From: Thiocapsa sp.
GTDB taxonomy: Bacteria > Pseudomonadota > Gammaproteobacteria > Chromatiales > Chromatiaceae
Direction of reading: 5' to 3'
NCBI RefSeq assembly: GCF_018399035.1
Contig: NZ_CP073760.1
Coordinates: 1,736,001-1,800,000 of the forward strand
DNA: 64,000 nucleotides
Shown piece after piece: positions 55,079-64,000 of this stretch. Under the pieces are notes generated by a model. That model had not been told where the DNA came from and made no database searches. It saw only the letters and a list, made by a program, of their open reading frames with translations. Both the position numbers and the translations under genes were made by a program. The stretch's first letter is position 1. Each line of letters opens with the position of its first letter.

Positions 55079-56129
55079 TCATTCCTGGCCATCTTCGTTG
55101 TCCTTCTTGTCCGCATCGACCGCGATGCGCACAAGCTCGCGGTCGAAGTCGCTCTCGAACGTGCGGTCTTGGATGATACGGAATTTCTCGAACTCACTCT
55201 CCGCAAAGGTCTTGGCCAGGGCGGCCGTCACCCGGCCGGCGTCCTGCAGGATCTCGCGCTCGTCGAACTCAAGGAACAGATCCAGTCGTTTAGCCCAATC
55301 CTCCATGGTCATGGGGATCTTGCGGCGTGCGCGGTCTTCGGCCAGGTCCAGGTAGGCGTTGACGATGCGACCGAGGGATTCCAACTCGTCCTTGGCCAGG
55401 TAGTTCTTGGCCACCGACACGTCGCTCTTCAGGATCTTGCCCTCGGGACCCTTCGCCCGCCCAGGTCTGTAAGCCCATGTGCGGCTTGGTGCTGTCGGCG
55501 CGCTCCTTGATCAGTTCGGGGGCGGTGTGGCCGTGGACGGCGTAGTGCAGCTTGTTCTGGACCTTGGCGAAGAACGCCCGAGTGGTGGGGGCGTCCCTGT
55601 TGTAGTCGACCGCGGTGGCGTAGATGTCCGTGACCTTCTGGTAGAAGCGGCGTTCGCTGAGCCGGATCTCGCGGATCTCTTCGAGCAGGCGCTCGAAGTA
55701 GTCCTCGCCGAGGAAAGCGCCGTTCTCCATGCGCTGGCGGTCCAGCACATAGCCGCGAAGGGCGAACTGTCGCAGGACGCCCGTCGCCCACTGCCGAAAC
55801 TGGGTGGCGCGCACCGAGTTGACGCGGTAGCCGACGGAGATGATGGCGTCCAGGCTGTAGAACTGGGTGTTGTAGCGCTTGCCGTCCGCGGCAGTGCTCC
55901 GGAATTTCCGGACAACTGAAGCCTGCTGTAACTCGTTGCTGGCGAAGATATTCCCCAAGTGCTCACTGACCGTGCGGACGTCCACGCCGAACAGCTCCGC
56001 CATCATCTTCTGGGTCAGCCAGACGGTTTCGTCCTCGAATCGGACCTCGATCCCCTGTTCCCCGGCCTGGGCCGTGAAGATCAGGAACTCGGCGGTGCTG
56101 TTGCGGATTTGGAGGGGCTTGTCGGTCAT
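55079..56129 (-). pseudogene. rhuM: RhuM-family gene with a frameshift
   Basis: The first frame (from 56129) encodes a RhuM-like winged-helix domain (EVRFEDETVWLTQKMMAELFGVDVRTVSEHL, SVVRKFRSTAADGKRYNTQFYSLDAIISVGYRVNS). The second frame (to 55079) completes the family C-terminus (SVAKNYLAKDELESLGRIVN, MTMEDWAKRLDLFLEF). The shift lies near 55458, in GCGGGCGAAGGGTCCC, where two bases seem missing. Full length would be about 350 residues. RhuM genes commonly sit inside type I restriction operons; function unclear. It could be decay, phase variation or sequencing error. Confidence 0.82.
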
Positions 56130-57409
56130 GGCGTCTGGACCGCGGGGGCTTCCGGTTCCAGCAAGGCGGTGACGCGTTTCTTGCCGGTTAGGAGGTCTTG
56201 CATGAGGGCTTTCTTCAGAAAGCCCAATTTCAGAGCATTGCTTTGAATGCGGCGAAGGAGACTCTCGTGCCCGTGTATTGTCGCTTCAATTCGCTCTTGC
56301 TCCGAGAGTGGCGGCACTTTAACGCGGAGTTTCCGCATTTCGCCAACATTAAAGTGCTGTTGCGCCAATCCACCTTGGCCCTCTAATACCTGTCTCTTTC
56401 CGTTATCGGAGTTAACCCAAATAGATAGAAATTCCGAGCGGACGACCTCACGCCTTGGGCGCGTAATTACGATATCAACACAATTGCATTTGTCCAACTC
56501 AGGCGGTACGACTGCTGTTGTTCCCGGATACCCTGTCCGAACTGTTACCAGATCTCCCGTTCTTAGTTGACTTTTGCGAAGAATCTCGTTGTCAACTTCG
56601 TTCATGAACACCAAATCGTCTTTGCTGATCTGATTTGGTCGGACGTTAGCGGAACGAAGTACGGGCACTCCATCTGGACGGTAGTACTGGGCAGGACGAA
56701 TCACGATGCCGACGACGATCTCAGTGCATACCTGCGCGCAAGAGCTAACATCCCACTCCGCCGGTATCCGTCCAAGCGGTGAGTCTTTGAATTCGTGGGT
56801 CTCTTCGGAGCGGAGGTTGCCGTGTTCGTCGATGCCTCGGGTGAGCAGGTCTTGCATCAGGCCGGTCTTGATGCGCTGCTGCTTGGCAATGAACGCCTCG
56901 GTCTGCTCGATCGCCCGGTCCACCATCGAGAGGATCTCGGCGATTTTGGTTTGTTCTTCTAACGGAAAATCAGGTATCTCAAATCGAAGTAATTGCTCAA
57001 TACTAATTCCCTTAACAGTTGATCCTATCGATAAGCTCTCAATTTTCTCTCTGATCCCTTCAATCGCCAAGACGACATAATCAACGTCAAAGCCATCCCG
57101 AAGGTGAAGGGCTCGCAAGTCCTGGTTGATTGCTGTTGGAACAGCCGCTATCGCAATGCGTCCTACGGCCATTCTTGTACAAATTATCGGAGTTCCCGCT
57201 GGAATAAGGTGTGAGGCACTCCTATTCAGTCCTTCTCTGCTAATTTCTTCCTGGGTGCAAGTTAATTTACGGTTCTTATCCTGAAAGTCCTTGACTGACG
57301 CCCACGGTATGCCTCCATTCCAGAGTGCGGGGTTGCTTCTTTCGGGTGTGCCGCCGCCTGTTGTCGATGACACGATGCTTGAAAGGGGCGTTTTGTTAAC
57401 TTGACTCAT
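56126..57409 (-). CDS. hsdS: Type I restriction specificity subunit HsdS
   Basis: This 427-residue subunit has two target-recognition domains separated by conserved helices (EEQTKIAEILSMVDRAIEQTEAFI and LSEQERIEATIHGHESLL), so it recognizes a bipartite site. PLEEQTKIAEIL and PPLSEQERIEATI are the family anchors. G+C is visibly lower in the recognition domains, as expected for frequently swapped modules. It overlaps the DUF1016 gene and rhuM by four bases each. Confidence 0.96.
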   Translation of the reverse strand: MSQVNKTPLSSIVSSTTGGGTPERSNPALWNGGIPWASVKDFQDKNRKLTCTQEEISREGLNRSASHLIPAGTPIICTRMAVGRIAIAAVPTAINQDLRALHLRDGFDVDYVVLAIEGIREKIESLSIGSTVKGISIEQLLRFEIPDFPLEEQTKIAEILSMVDRAIEQTEAFIAKQQRIKTGLMQDLLTRGIDEHGNLRSEETHEFKDSPLGRIPAEWDVSSCAQVCTEIVVGIVIRPAQYYRPDGVPVLRSANVRPNQISKDDLVFMNEVDNEILRKSQLRTGDLVTVRTGYPGTTAVVPPELDKCNCVDIVITRPRREVVRSEFLSIWVNSDNGKRQVLEGQGGLAQQHFNVGEMRKLRVKVPPLSEQERIEATIHGHESLLRRIQSNALKLGFLKKALMQDLLTGKKRVTALLEPEAPAVQTP

Positions 57410-58428
57410 CCCCAATTCCTCTCCCCAACCCGATCCAACACATGCCGAGCCTCCAACTCGCGCTTCAGCTCCTCCTCGGTCGGCAGCACCCGCAGATATT
57501 TGGAGGCAAAGAGCTGCTCGCTCTCATGCAGCACCGAGTAGCGCACCACGGTGTCGTCCTTGTCGGCGCAGAGGATGATCCCCAGCGTCGGGTTGTCGTC
57601 CTCGCCGCGTTTCAGGTCGTCGAACATGCGCACATACATATCCATCTGCCCGATGTCCTGATGGACGAGCTTGCCGGTCTTGAGGTCGATAAGCACGAAG
57701 CACTTGAGCAGATAGTTGTAGAACACCAGGTCGATATAGAAGTGGCTGGTTTCGGAGCTGATGCGGAACTGACGCCCGACGAAGGAGAAGCCCTTGCCCA
57801 GCTCCAACAGGAACTGCTGGAGCTTGCCGATCAGCGCCGTCTCCAGTTGGCTCTCGGCCTCGTTTGCCATCTCGGGCAGACCGAGAAACTCCAGCACATA
57901 GGGATCCTTGATGAACTCGCCGACCGGGGGCGGTGCGCGCTCGGCGGCCACGGCTCCGCTTGATGTCGACAGGAGGCGTTCGTACCAGCGGGAGCGGATG
58001 TTACGTTCCAGTTGGCGACTGCTCCACTGCTGCTCGGCGGCCTCGCGGATGTAATAGTCGCGGGCTAGGGCGTCCTCGACCCGCATAATCAGGCGATAGT
58101 GGCTCCAGGATAATTGGCTACGCACTGCGTAGCTTTTTGGGAACTCCGGAAACACGGTATAAAACTGGCGGAAGTTTTTCAGGTTGGCAACGGAGAAGCC
58201 CTGACCAAACTCCTCTCCGAGTTGCCGCGAGAGTTCCCGGATCAGATATTGGCCATAGTCCGCGCGCGTGGCGCCGGCCTGTTCCTCATCGACGATGCGC
58301 TGTCCGATACGCCAGTAGGCATCGACCATGATGACGTTGACGCTGGTCTGGGCCCGCTGTCGGGCCTCCCGGAGAAGCGTGCGAACCTGCTCGAAAAACT
58401 CGGGGCTTACCAGGTCGCGATCGGTCAT
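57406..58428 (-). CDS. DUF1016/YhcG-type PD-(D/E)XK nuclease-domain protein
   Basis: This 340-residue protein has the DUF1016 N-terminal helical domain ([38 protein letters not shown]) and a C-terminal PD-(D/E)XK domain ([25 protein letters not shown]). Family members are often found in restriction loci. It may be a nuclease or an Rpn-like DNA repair or defence factor. It sits between hsdM and hsdS with four-base overlaps on both sides, so it belongs to the operon. Confidence 0.93.
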   Translation of the reverse strand: MTDRDLVSPEFFEQVRTLLREARQRAQTSVNVIMVDAYWRIGQRIVDEEQAGATRADYGQYLIRELSRQLGEEFGQGFSVANLKNFRQFYTVFPEFPKSYAVRSQLSWSHYRLIMRVEDALARDYYIREAAEQQWSSRQLERNIRSRWYERLLSTSSGAVAAERAPPPVGEFIKDPYVLEFLGLPEMANEAESQLETALIGKLQQFLLELGKGFSFVGRQFRISSETSHFYIDLVFYNYLLKCFVLIDLKTGKLVHQDIGQMDMYVRMFDDLKRGEDDNPTLGIILCADKDDTVVRYSVLHESEQLFASKYLRVLPTEEELKRELEARHVLDRVGERNWG

Positions 58429-61106
58429 TCGGATACCCCCAAATACCCCAGCCGATCGAGAAAGCCATCCAGCAGCGCCAGGGTCTCGCCGCGCGCCCGC
58501 TCCAGCTCACGGCTCGACACCGCGTACTTGTCCCAAAGATTCTCCACGATGGCGATCAGCGCCCGTTTCTCGGCATTGAGATAGCGGTTCAGCTCCGCGT
58601 TGGCGATGCGATAGAGCTTGCTCAGGATCAGCGTCTTGGCCTGGTCCTCGGTGAGCTGCCCGCCGATGGCCTCCAGCAGGGCGTCGGTCTCGGTTAGCCG
58701 CTTCCGGAGCGCAGCCTTGTCCTTGTTCATGGCATTGACGGCGCGTTCGCCGGCCTTGCCGACCGGGATGAAATCCGCAAGCCGGGCCTCGACCTGTTTC
58801 AGGAGAGCCCGCGACTCCGCCTTGTACTCCTCGCCGCCGATGCGCTTGAGCTGGAGCTTGACCTGGAGCGCGTCGGACTGGATCTTCAACTCGGCCTTGG
58901 CGTCCTTGATGCGCTTTTCCAGTACGGCGATGGCCCGCTCCCGGGCCTGCAGGGCGGCCCGCTCCCGGAGCGCCGACTCGCCGATGCTGTCCTCCAGGTC
59001 CTCGATCAGTGCCTTGAGCGCCTTCTTGATGACCGCCGCCGTCACCTTTTCGCCCTCGTCCGGCTCGTAGGCGGCAACCTCCTGTGCGGCATCGACCGCC
59101 TCGGCCAGCTCGCCCTGAGCCTCGCCGATGCGGGCCTCCAGGGTCTCGATGGCGTCGGCCTCGGCCTGGAAGAAGGTGGCGATGAGATCCTCGTCCGGGA
59201 TCAGGCTGTGGTGCCAGCCGGTGGCAACGATGGTCTTGAGGTCGTAGCGGATCTGCTGCCACCAGTTGACGAAGACCCCGGCGGATTGGAACTCGTCCAG
59301 CACGGACAGCGGGATCAACTTGGCCTTGAGAGTGGTGAGCAGCTCCAGGCGCACCTCGGGGAGTTTCTTGCCGTCGCGCAGCTGCGCGAAGTCGTCGCGG
59401 GCGATGCTCCACCAGGCCTCAAGCGCCTGGTGGTGGGTAACGAGGGTCCGTTGCAGCGCGGGGTCGGCCTCCAGCCGTGCCTTGATGGCCGGCTTGGTGT
59501 CGATGACGTCCTGGAAGGCCAGGTAGCCGGGACGCTCGGGCCGGAACAGGCTGGCGGGGTCGACGCCGAACGGGTCGAAGTCGGCCTTGCGGGCCTGGAC
59601 CTCGGCCTCGGGGATGCCGCCGATCAGATGGGCCTGCACGTCCTCGGGCTCGGGGTCCGGGGTGTTGTCGACATAGCGGCGGATGTTGAGGTTGTAGTCG
59701 TGCGTGCCGACGATCTCGGTCTTGTCCACCAGGCGGCTGTATTTGGCGATCTCGCGCTTGCGGGTGAAGACGTTGTCGATCTTCTCCACGTCCTCCGGGC
59801 GCAGCTTGTTCTGCTTCTTGCCCTCGGCGAACTCCCGGTCGGCGTTGATGAAGAGGACCTTGTCGCGCAGGGCGTCGGGCTTGGACTTGTTGCAGACCAG
59901 CGCACAGGCGGGGATGCCGGTGCCGTAGAAGAGGCCCGACGGCAGACTGATGATGGCCTCGATGACGTCGTCATCGATGAGGATCTCGCGGATCAGCTTC
60001 TCCTTGCCGCCGCGAAACAGGACACCGTGGGGCATGATGGTCGCCATGTGGCCGCGAGGCTTGAGGCTGGCCAGCATGTGCTGGACGAACATCAGGTCGG
60101 CCTTCTTGCCGGTCTCCGGGCACCACTCGCGGAAGCGGTTGGGGAACTGGAGGTTGGCGCGGCTGTAGTTCTGCGAGAAGGGCGGATTGGCCAGCACCCG
60201 ATCGAACTTCTTGATCTGGCCGTTCTCCAGGATCTGCGGGTCCTCCAAGGTGTCGCCGTTCTCCACCCTGAAACGGGTGATGTTGTGGAGGATCATGTTC
60301 ATGTTGCAGATGGACCAGACGGTACCGTTGGAGTCCTGGCCGTAGAGGAAGAGGTCGTCCGCATCCTGGCCCTGCTCGTCGATGTAGGCATGGGTCTGGA
60401 TCAGGAATCCGCCGGAGCCGGCGGTGGGGTCGTAGACCTCCATGCCTGCCCGCGGCTTGGTGAGCTGGACCAGCAGGCGCACCACCTCGGCGGGGGTATA
60501 AAACTCGCCGCCCTTCTTGCCGGCGCTGTCGGCAAAGTACTTGATCAGGTACTCATAGGCTGCACCGAGCAGGTCCGGAAACTCGAAGTTGTCGTTGACC
60601 AGCACGAAGCGGGGCTGGTTGAAGTGGTCCAGCAGGTCTTTCCACTTCTGGTCCAGGATCTTGGTCTTGCCCTTCATCGCGTTGAAGTCGATGTTGTTCT
60701 TCAGCACGCCGGCCAGGGCGTCGTTCTCGTCCTCCACCGCGGCAACCGCCTTGTTGAGCATGTTGCCGATGTCGTGCTTGAGGTGCTTGAGCGGCGGGAC
60801 GCGGTTGCCTCCCGCATCGGTCCAGGGCTCATGCCAGCGGGCGCGGGGCGGGACGAAGAAGGTGTCGCCGTAGGAGGTCCTGTCCTCCATCAACTCTCTG
60901 AGCAGTTGCGGATCGTCGATATGGGCAAAATCCTGCTTGCGCAGCTGCTCACGCTTGCGGTCGAACTCGTCCGACAGGCGCTTGATGAAGAGCATCCCAA
61001 AGATGAACTCCTTGAACTCGGAGGCGTCCATCTTGCCGCGCAGGATGTCCGCGGATTTGAGGAGAAAGGCTTCGAGCTGGGCGAGCGAGATCTTCTCTTG
61101 TTGCAT
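58425..61106 (-). CDS. hsdM: Type I DNA methyltransferase HsdM, long form
   Basis: This 893-residue protein from ATG 61106 has the HsdM N-terminal helical domain ([36 protein letters not shown]), the SAM motif [20 protein letters not shown] and the N6-adenine motif [11 protein letters not shown]. The C-terminal about 350 residues go beyond a standard HsdM (about 500) and are rich in predicted coiled coil ([22 protein letters not shown]). This is the long HsdM subgroup. It modifies host DNA and pairs with HsdS. It follows the small RHH gene by 22 bases. Confidence 0.95.
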   Translation of the reverse strand: MQQEKISLAQLEAFLLKSADILRGKMDASEFKEFIFGMLFIKRLSDEFDRKREQLRKQDFAHIDDPQLLRELMEDRTSYGDTFFVPPRARWHEPWTDAGGNRVPPLKHLKHDIGNMLNKAVAAVEDENDALAGVLKNNIDFNAMKGKTKILDQKWKDLLDHFNQPRFVLVNDNFEFPDLLGAAYEYLIKYFADSAGKKGGEFYTPAEVVRLLVQLTKPRAGMEVYDPTAGSGGFLIQTHAYIDEQGQDADDLFLYGQDSNGTVWSICNMNMILHNITRFRVENGDTLEDPQILENGQIKKFDRVLANPPFSQNYSRANLQFPNRFREWCPETGKKADLMFVQHMLASLKPRGHMATIMPHGVLFRGGKEKLIREILIDDDVIEAIISLPSGLFYGTGIPACALVCNKSKPDALRDKVLFINADREFAEGKKQNKLRPEDVEKIDNVFTRKREIAKYSRLVDKTEIVGTHDYNLNIRRYVDNTPDPEPEDVQAHLIGGIPEAEVQARKADFDPFGVDPASLFRPERPGYLAFQDVIDTKPAIKARLEADPALQRTLVTHHQALEAWWSIARDDFAQLRDGKKLPEVRLELLTTLKAKLIPLSVLDEFQSAGVFVNWWQQIRYDLKTIVATGWHHSLIPDEDLIATFFQAEADAIETLEARIGEAQGELAEAVDAAQEVAAYEPDEGEKVTAAVIKKALKALIEDLEDSIGESALRERAALQARERAIAVLEKRIKDAKAELKIQSDALQVKLQLKRIGGEEYKAESRALLKQVEARLADFIPVGKAGERAVNAMNKDKAALRKRLTETDALLEAIGGQLTEDQAKTLILSKLYRIANAELNRYLNAEKRALIAIVENLWDKYAVSSRELERARGETLALLDGFLDRLGYLGVSE

Positions 61107-61128
61107 GGAGCGGGGCTTCCTCGTGCCC

Positions 61129-61314
61129 TCAGGTCTTGGCTTGGGTCGGTGCGGGGTCCGCGATCGTGACGCCGTGTTGAGCACAGTGCGCGCGGATCAT
61201 CACCTCGATCATGTTCGCGAAACTGCGATGCTCCCGTTCGGCCACGGTGCGCAGTCCTTCTTTCACGGCCGGCTGGATGCGGACGGTCAGGGTCGTTGTC
61301 TTGCTTTCCGGCAT
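61129..61314 (-). CDS. Ribbon-helix-helix (CopG/Arc-type) small protein
   Basis: This 61-residue protein has [39 protein letters not shown], the strand-helix-helix pattern of RHH DNA-binding proteins. It lies just upstream of hsdM on the same strand and is probably the transcriptional regulator of the island. Palindromic sequence upstream (61351-61358, GGATATCC within TACGGATATCCTACGG) could be its operator. Whether it also acts as an antitoxin is unknown. Confidence 0.85.
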   Translation of the reverse strand: MPESKTTTLTVRIQPAVKEGLRTVAEREHRSFANMIEVMIRAHCAQHGVTIADPAPTQAKT

Positions 61315-61403
61315 CGGGTGTCCTCGGTGGCTGCCTGACCTTCGGATGTACTACGGATATCCTACGGGGAATCCGACCGACAGGGAACGTGAGACCTATT
61401 CAC

Positions 61404-63524
61404 TCAGGGCTCCAGCGCAACCTCGAAAGGCACAAAATCGAACGCTCGAATCGCAAGATCGACCGGTGCCGGTTGCTCGTGGCCGCGGAAGGTCAGCGAG
61501 ACCTCCGAGAGCCCCTGCAGGGCGGGTGTTGCCGGGAGGACGACCTCGATCGTGCCGTCTACGGTCTTCGGGAAGCGTGCGAAGATCTCGATGGGGATCG
61601 CAGGCGGCGGAAGCGGATCGTCGGTCGCCCGCTTAAACGCGACGACGGCATCCTCGATCTCGGTCTCGGAGGCGAACCGGATCGAGAGCGTGCCGCTCGA
61701 CAAGCTCGCCCCGTGGCCCTCCGGGAGAACGAACGCAAGCCCTCCGCTGCCGGTGATGCTCGACGCGAAACGTGACGTCCCCTCGTCGCGCGAAAAGGCG
61801 ATCGGATCCTCGTGCGCGGTCCAGGGGATGATCCGGTTCTCGGCGGCTAGAAAGTCGATCCGCTGCCCCGGCGTATAGAGTGCTTCGAGCTGGCCGGAGA
61901 GGTTCGTCGCGTCGAGATAGCGCCGCATGTTTTCATGGGCGGTGTTGATTCCCCCGAGGATCAGCGACAGGGTGTGGGCGGTCGTCTGGTAGGGGATCAC
62001 CGCGTCGGTGGCCGTATTCCAACCTTCCCAGGGACCGTGTTCGGTGAAGAGGCTCGAGATGCGCGCCCACTCGGTCCGCAGAAACCCGTCCACCTGCTCG
62101 GGTGCGATCCCGTAGGCAACGCCGAGGCTGTAGAGCGAGGGGGCCTGGGTGTCGAGCGGAGAATCGGTCACCGCGATGTCGGCGATCCCGATCAGGCCGG
62201 TGTATTCGGTTCCTTTGCCGCTGTAGGCCTCCGAGAGGAGTCCGGGCAGCCGATGCCGGGTCGAGAAATCGAGCTCGATGTCGACGAGTGTTTCCAGAGC
62301 GCTCCGCCACGCCGGGTTGCGGGGCTCCTGCATGAACAGCGACAGCCCGAGCAGCTGAAAGGCCGAGCCGTCCCAGGCGGCCAGTGCATAGGTGTCGATG
62401 CCGTCGGCCTGTCGGTAGGGCTTGATCTTGAATCCGGCGTTGCGGATCGCCGCGACCGGCAGTCCGTAGCGCAGCATGGTGAACATCAGAGGGCCGCGGA
62501 ACTCGTTGATGAAGTAGTTCATCTGCCCGGTCACCCAGTTGCCGCGACCGTCGTCCCAGCCGACGAACCGATCCGCCGTCGCGTCCCAGCCGAACACGAA
62601 GGTGCCGGTCCGTGGATCGAACAGATGGGCGTAGCCCTCTCGTTGGGCCTCGATGAAGCGCTCCATCGCGTCCCGCAGGGCGACGGCCCGCGGGTCGTCG
62701 CGGATCTCGGGCTGCAGGAGTGCGCCGATCGCTCTTGCCAAGGCGGCCGTCAGGTTGGCGTTGTCGCCGAAGATGATGGTGACCACGCGTTGATCGAGCA
62801 GCCCCATGATGGCGGCTTGCCGAGACGGATCGGCATAGGGTGCAAGCGCCCCGTCGAAATGGAGCGCCCCGTAGCCTGCGCGACGGAGAATCTTGCCCTT
62901 GCGGCCGTTGTCTTCCTCCTGCAGCCACCCCTTCTCCAGGAGAGCGAGCCAGATCGCCTGGCCGTCGCGCTCGCCGAAGGTGGCGATGACGCGGCGTCGC
63001 TCGATGGATTCCAGGAGCGGGCCGCGGCGTTGCCCGCCGTCGAACCCCATGAAGTTCGAAAGCAAGCCCTTCGCGGCGAGATTCGGATCGCGCTGATCGG
63101 TACCGAGTGTCGCGACCGCGAGCGCGAGTCCGTCCAGGGCCGCGTCGCGGGAGAGATAGGGATTGTCGGCCTGGCCTGCGGCGATGTTCGCCAGCAGCTC
63201 GATCCAGGCGCCGATCGCGGTGAGTTGCGTGAAGTCGCGCAGAAAAAGCCCGTTGGCCGGCTCCTGATTCCAGCCCTCGACCGGATAACCGGACACCGGG
63301 TCGATGATGCGGTGCGCCGGATCGACGTAGCTGAAGGCGTTGTTCAGCAGACGCCGCATGTACCGATGGTGTTGAGGGACCTCGGGATCATCGAAGGTGC
63401 TGCGCGCGTCGCGAGGCACGTCGTCGGGACCGACGGGCGCAGATGCCGCGGGGACGGCCGATACGAACAGGATCAGTGCAACGAGCAGTGGATACAGACC
63501 GTGACTCTTGTCGAGGATAGACAT
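61404..63524 (-). CDS. Large exported protein, glycoside-hydrolase-like (family uncertain)
   Basis: From ATG 63524 this 706-residue protein has a signal peptide (LVALILFVSAVPAASA) and a body rich in aromatic residues and helices: PVSGYPVEGWNQEPANGLFLRDFTQL, NWVTGQMNYFINEFRGPLMFTMLRYG, PGLLSEAYSGKGTEYTGLIGIADIAV and WEGWNTATDAVIPYQTTAHTLSLILGGINT. The C-terminal about 130 residues are strand-rich. The layout resembles an (alpha/alpha)6 carbohydrate-active enzyme with a beta domain, but I cannot name the family or the catalytic residues. It likely acts in the periplasm or outside. Confidence 0.7.
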   Translation of the reverse strand: MSILDKSHGLYPLLVALILFVSAVPAASAPVGPDDVPRDARSTFDDPEVPQHHRYMRRLLNNAFSYVDPAHRIIDPVSGYPVEGWNQEPANGLFLRDFTQLTAIGAWIELLANIAAGQADNPYLSRDAALDGLALAVATLGTDQRDPNLAAKGLLSNFMGFDGGQRRGPLLESIERRRVIATFGERDGQAIWLALLEKGWLQEEDNGRKGKILRRAGYGALHFDGALAPYADPSRQAAIMGLLDQRVVTIIFGDNANLTAALARAIGALLQPEIRDDPRAVALRDAMERFIEAQREGYAHLFDPRTGTFVFGWDATADRFVGWDDGRGNWVTGQMNYFINEFRGPLMFTMLRYGLPVAAIRNAGFKIKPYRQADGIDTYALAAWDGSAFQLLGLSLFMQEPRNPAWRSALETLVDIELDFSTRHRLPGLLSEAYSGKGTEYTGLIGIADIAVTDSPLDTQAPSLYSLGVAYGIAPEQVDGFLRTEWARISSLFTEHGPWEGWNTATDAVIPYQTTAHTLSLILGGINTAHENMRRYLDATNLSGQLEALYTPGQRIDFLAAENRIIPWTAHEDPIAFSRDEGTSRFASSITGSGGLAFVLPEGHGASLSSGTLSIRFASETEIEDAVVAFKRATDDPLPPPAIPIEIFARFPKTVDGTIEVVLPATPALQGLSEVSLTFRGHEQPAPVDLAIRAFDFVPFEVALEP

Positions 63525-63691
63525 CGGAGCTTCAATTCTCACCGTAAGGACCCGAGGCGTCGGGATCGCGTTCGTCGCCTCGGGACGCGACGACGAGGGC
63601 GGCGCAGCGTCGCGAGCACCCTGTCGACGCGCGGTTCGCGAGGCGGACATCGCGTGTAGAATGCGCCGAGCCTTTCGACGGAGACAACACC

Positions 63692-64000
63692 ATGCCGGTC
63701 TATGAGTTCTATTGCCCCGACTGCCATGCCATCTTCAACTTCTTCTCGCGTCGGGTCGATACCGAGACGCGTCCTGCGTGTCCGCGCTGCGGGCGGCCTG
63801 AGCTGGGTCGGCAGGCGAGCCTGTTCGCGATCAGCCGCGGGCGCGCACAAGGTGACGAGGACGCGGGAGACGACGATCTGCCTGCAGGTCTGGACGAGGC
63901 GAAGTTGATGAACGCCTTCGCCTCGATGGCCGGCGAGTTGGAGAATCTCGATCAGGACGACCCGAAGCAAGCGGCGCAAACCATGCGCAAGCTGTTCGAG
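63692..64000 (+). CDS. FmdB-type zinc-ribbon protein (cut off at window end)
   Basis: The first 103 residues are present and no stop is reached. MPVYEFYCPDCHAIFNFFSRRVDT and ACPRCGRPELGRQASLFAIS form a CxxC-CxxC zinc ribbon of the FmdB regulatory-protein family. The following acidic region (DEDAGDDDLPAGLDEAKLMNAF) is typical of longer family members. Function is unknown; a regulatory or scaffold role is suggested by family name. It is divergent from the exported-protein gene. Confidence 0.85.
   Translation, partial: MPVYEFYCPDCHAIFNFFSRRVDTETRPACPRCGRPELGRQASLFAISRGRAQGDEDAGDDDLPAGLDEAKLMNAFASMAGELENLDQDDPKQAAQTMRKLFE

Overview
The window reads as high-GC chromosome of a purple sulfur bacterium (Gammaproteobacteria, Chromatiaceae-like, near Allochromatium or Thiocapsa). 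This is inferred from the Rhd-TusA-DsrE2 sulfur-trafficking set next to a siroheme synthase, nifZ/nifU/nifS, a molybdate locus, corrin-ring genes, and gammaproteobacterial pairs such as fkpB-ispH and divergent plsY/folB. No photosynthesis, rRNA or tRNA gene was seen.

Layout. 0.6-3.4 kb: rhd-tusA-dsrE2 (minus) divergent from cysG. 3.7-16.7 kb: housekeeping genes (plsY, folB, a MidA-type methyltransferase, fkpB-ispH-thiO, a Phd/RelE-type toxin-antitoxin pair, tsaD, a lipoprotein hydrolase, aquaporin). 16.8-21.1 kb: serS-DUF190-crcB, a methyltransferase and a GT39-like glycosyltransferase, all on the minus strand. 22.2-26.4 kb: modE-modA-modB-modC with two matching ModE-type operators and a decayed modD. 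27.4-31.6 kb: glpQ, a K+/H+ antiporter and a tandem Usp protein. 31.6-34.6 kb: nifZ, nifU (behind a textbook sigma-54 promoter) and nifS. 34.7-39.9 kb: cobalamin genes cbiX-cbiC-cbiD-cbiET-cbiL. 40.1-42.8 kb: gene remnants around a ParA/McdA-like ATPase and a small McdB-like partner. 42.9-45.7 kb: an unusual FimV-type LysM/CLC fusion with an acetyltransferase. 45.7-49.1 kb: scrap region with an intact ISL3-family element inside an antitoxin gene and two fragments of Rpn-family genes. 49.4-61.3 kb: a compact type I restriction-modification island (RHH, hsdM, DUF1016 nuclease, hsdS, rhuM, GmrSD-like, hsdR, metalloprotease). 61.4-64 kb: a large exported protein and the start of an FmdB-type zinc-ribbon gene.

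The most striking non-coding feature is a family of about 85-bp modules bounded by TAAACCGCG / CGCGGTTTA, with at least 13 complete copies here plus partial ones. Length and ends are conserved while interiors differ. They often supply the stop codon of the gene they abut, once apparently supply the ribosome binding site and start codon of folB, and border most of the broken genes. Other dispersed families are a ~121-bp palindrome (4 copies), a GTTGTC-hexamer hairpin with a conserved tail (2 copies), a 30-bp GTAGGTTGGGC repeat (2 copies), a CGACTGCAAGTCG repeat (2 copies) and a GTGACATCCGCTCCGCG-type repeat (2-3 copies). The genome therefore appears unusually rich in short mobile or regulatory repeats.
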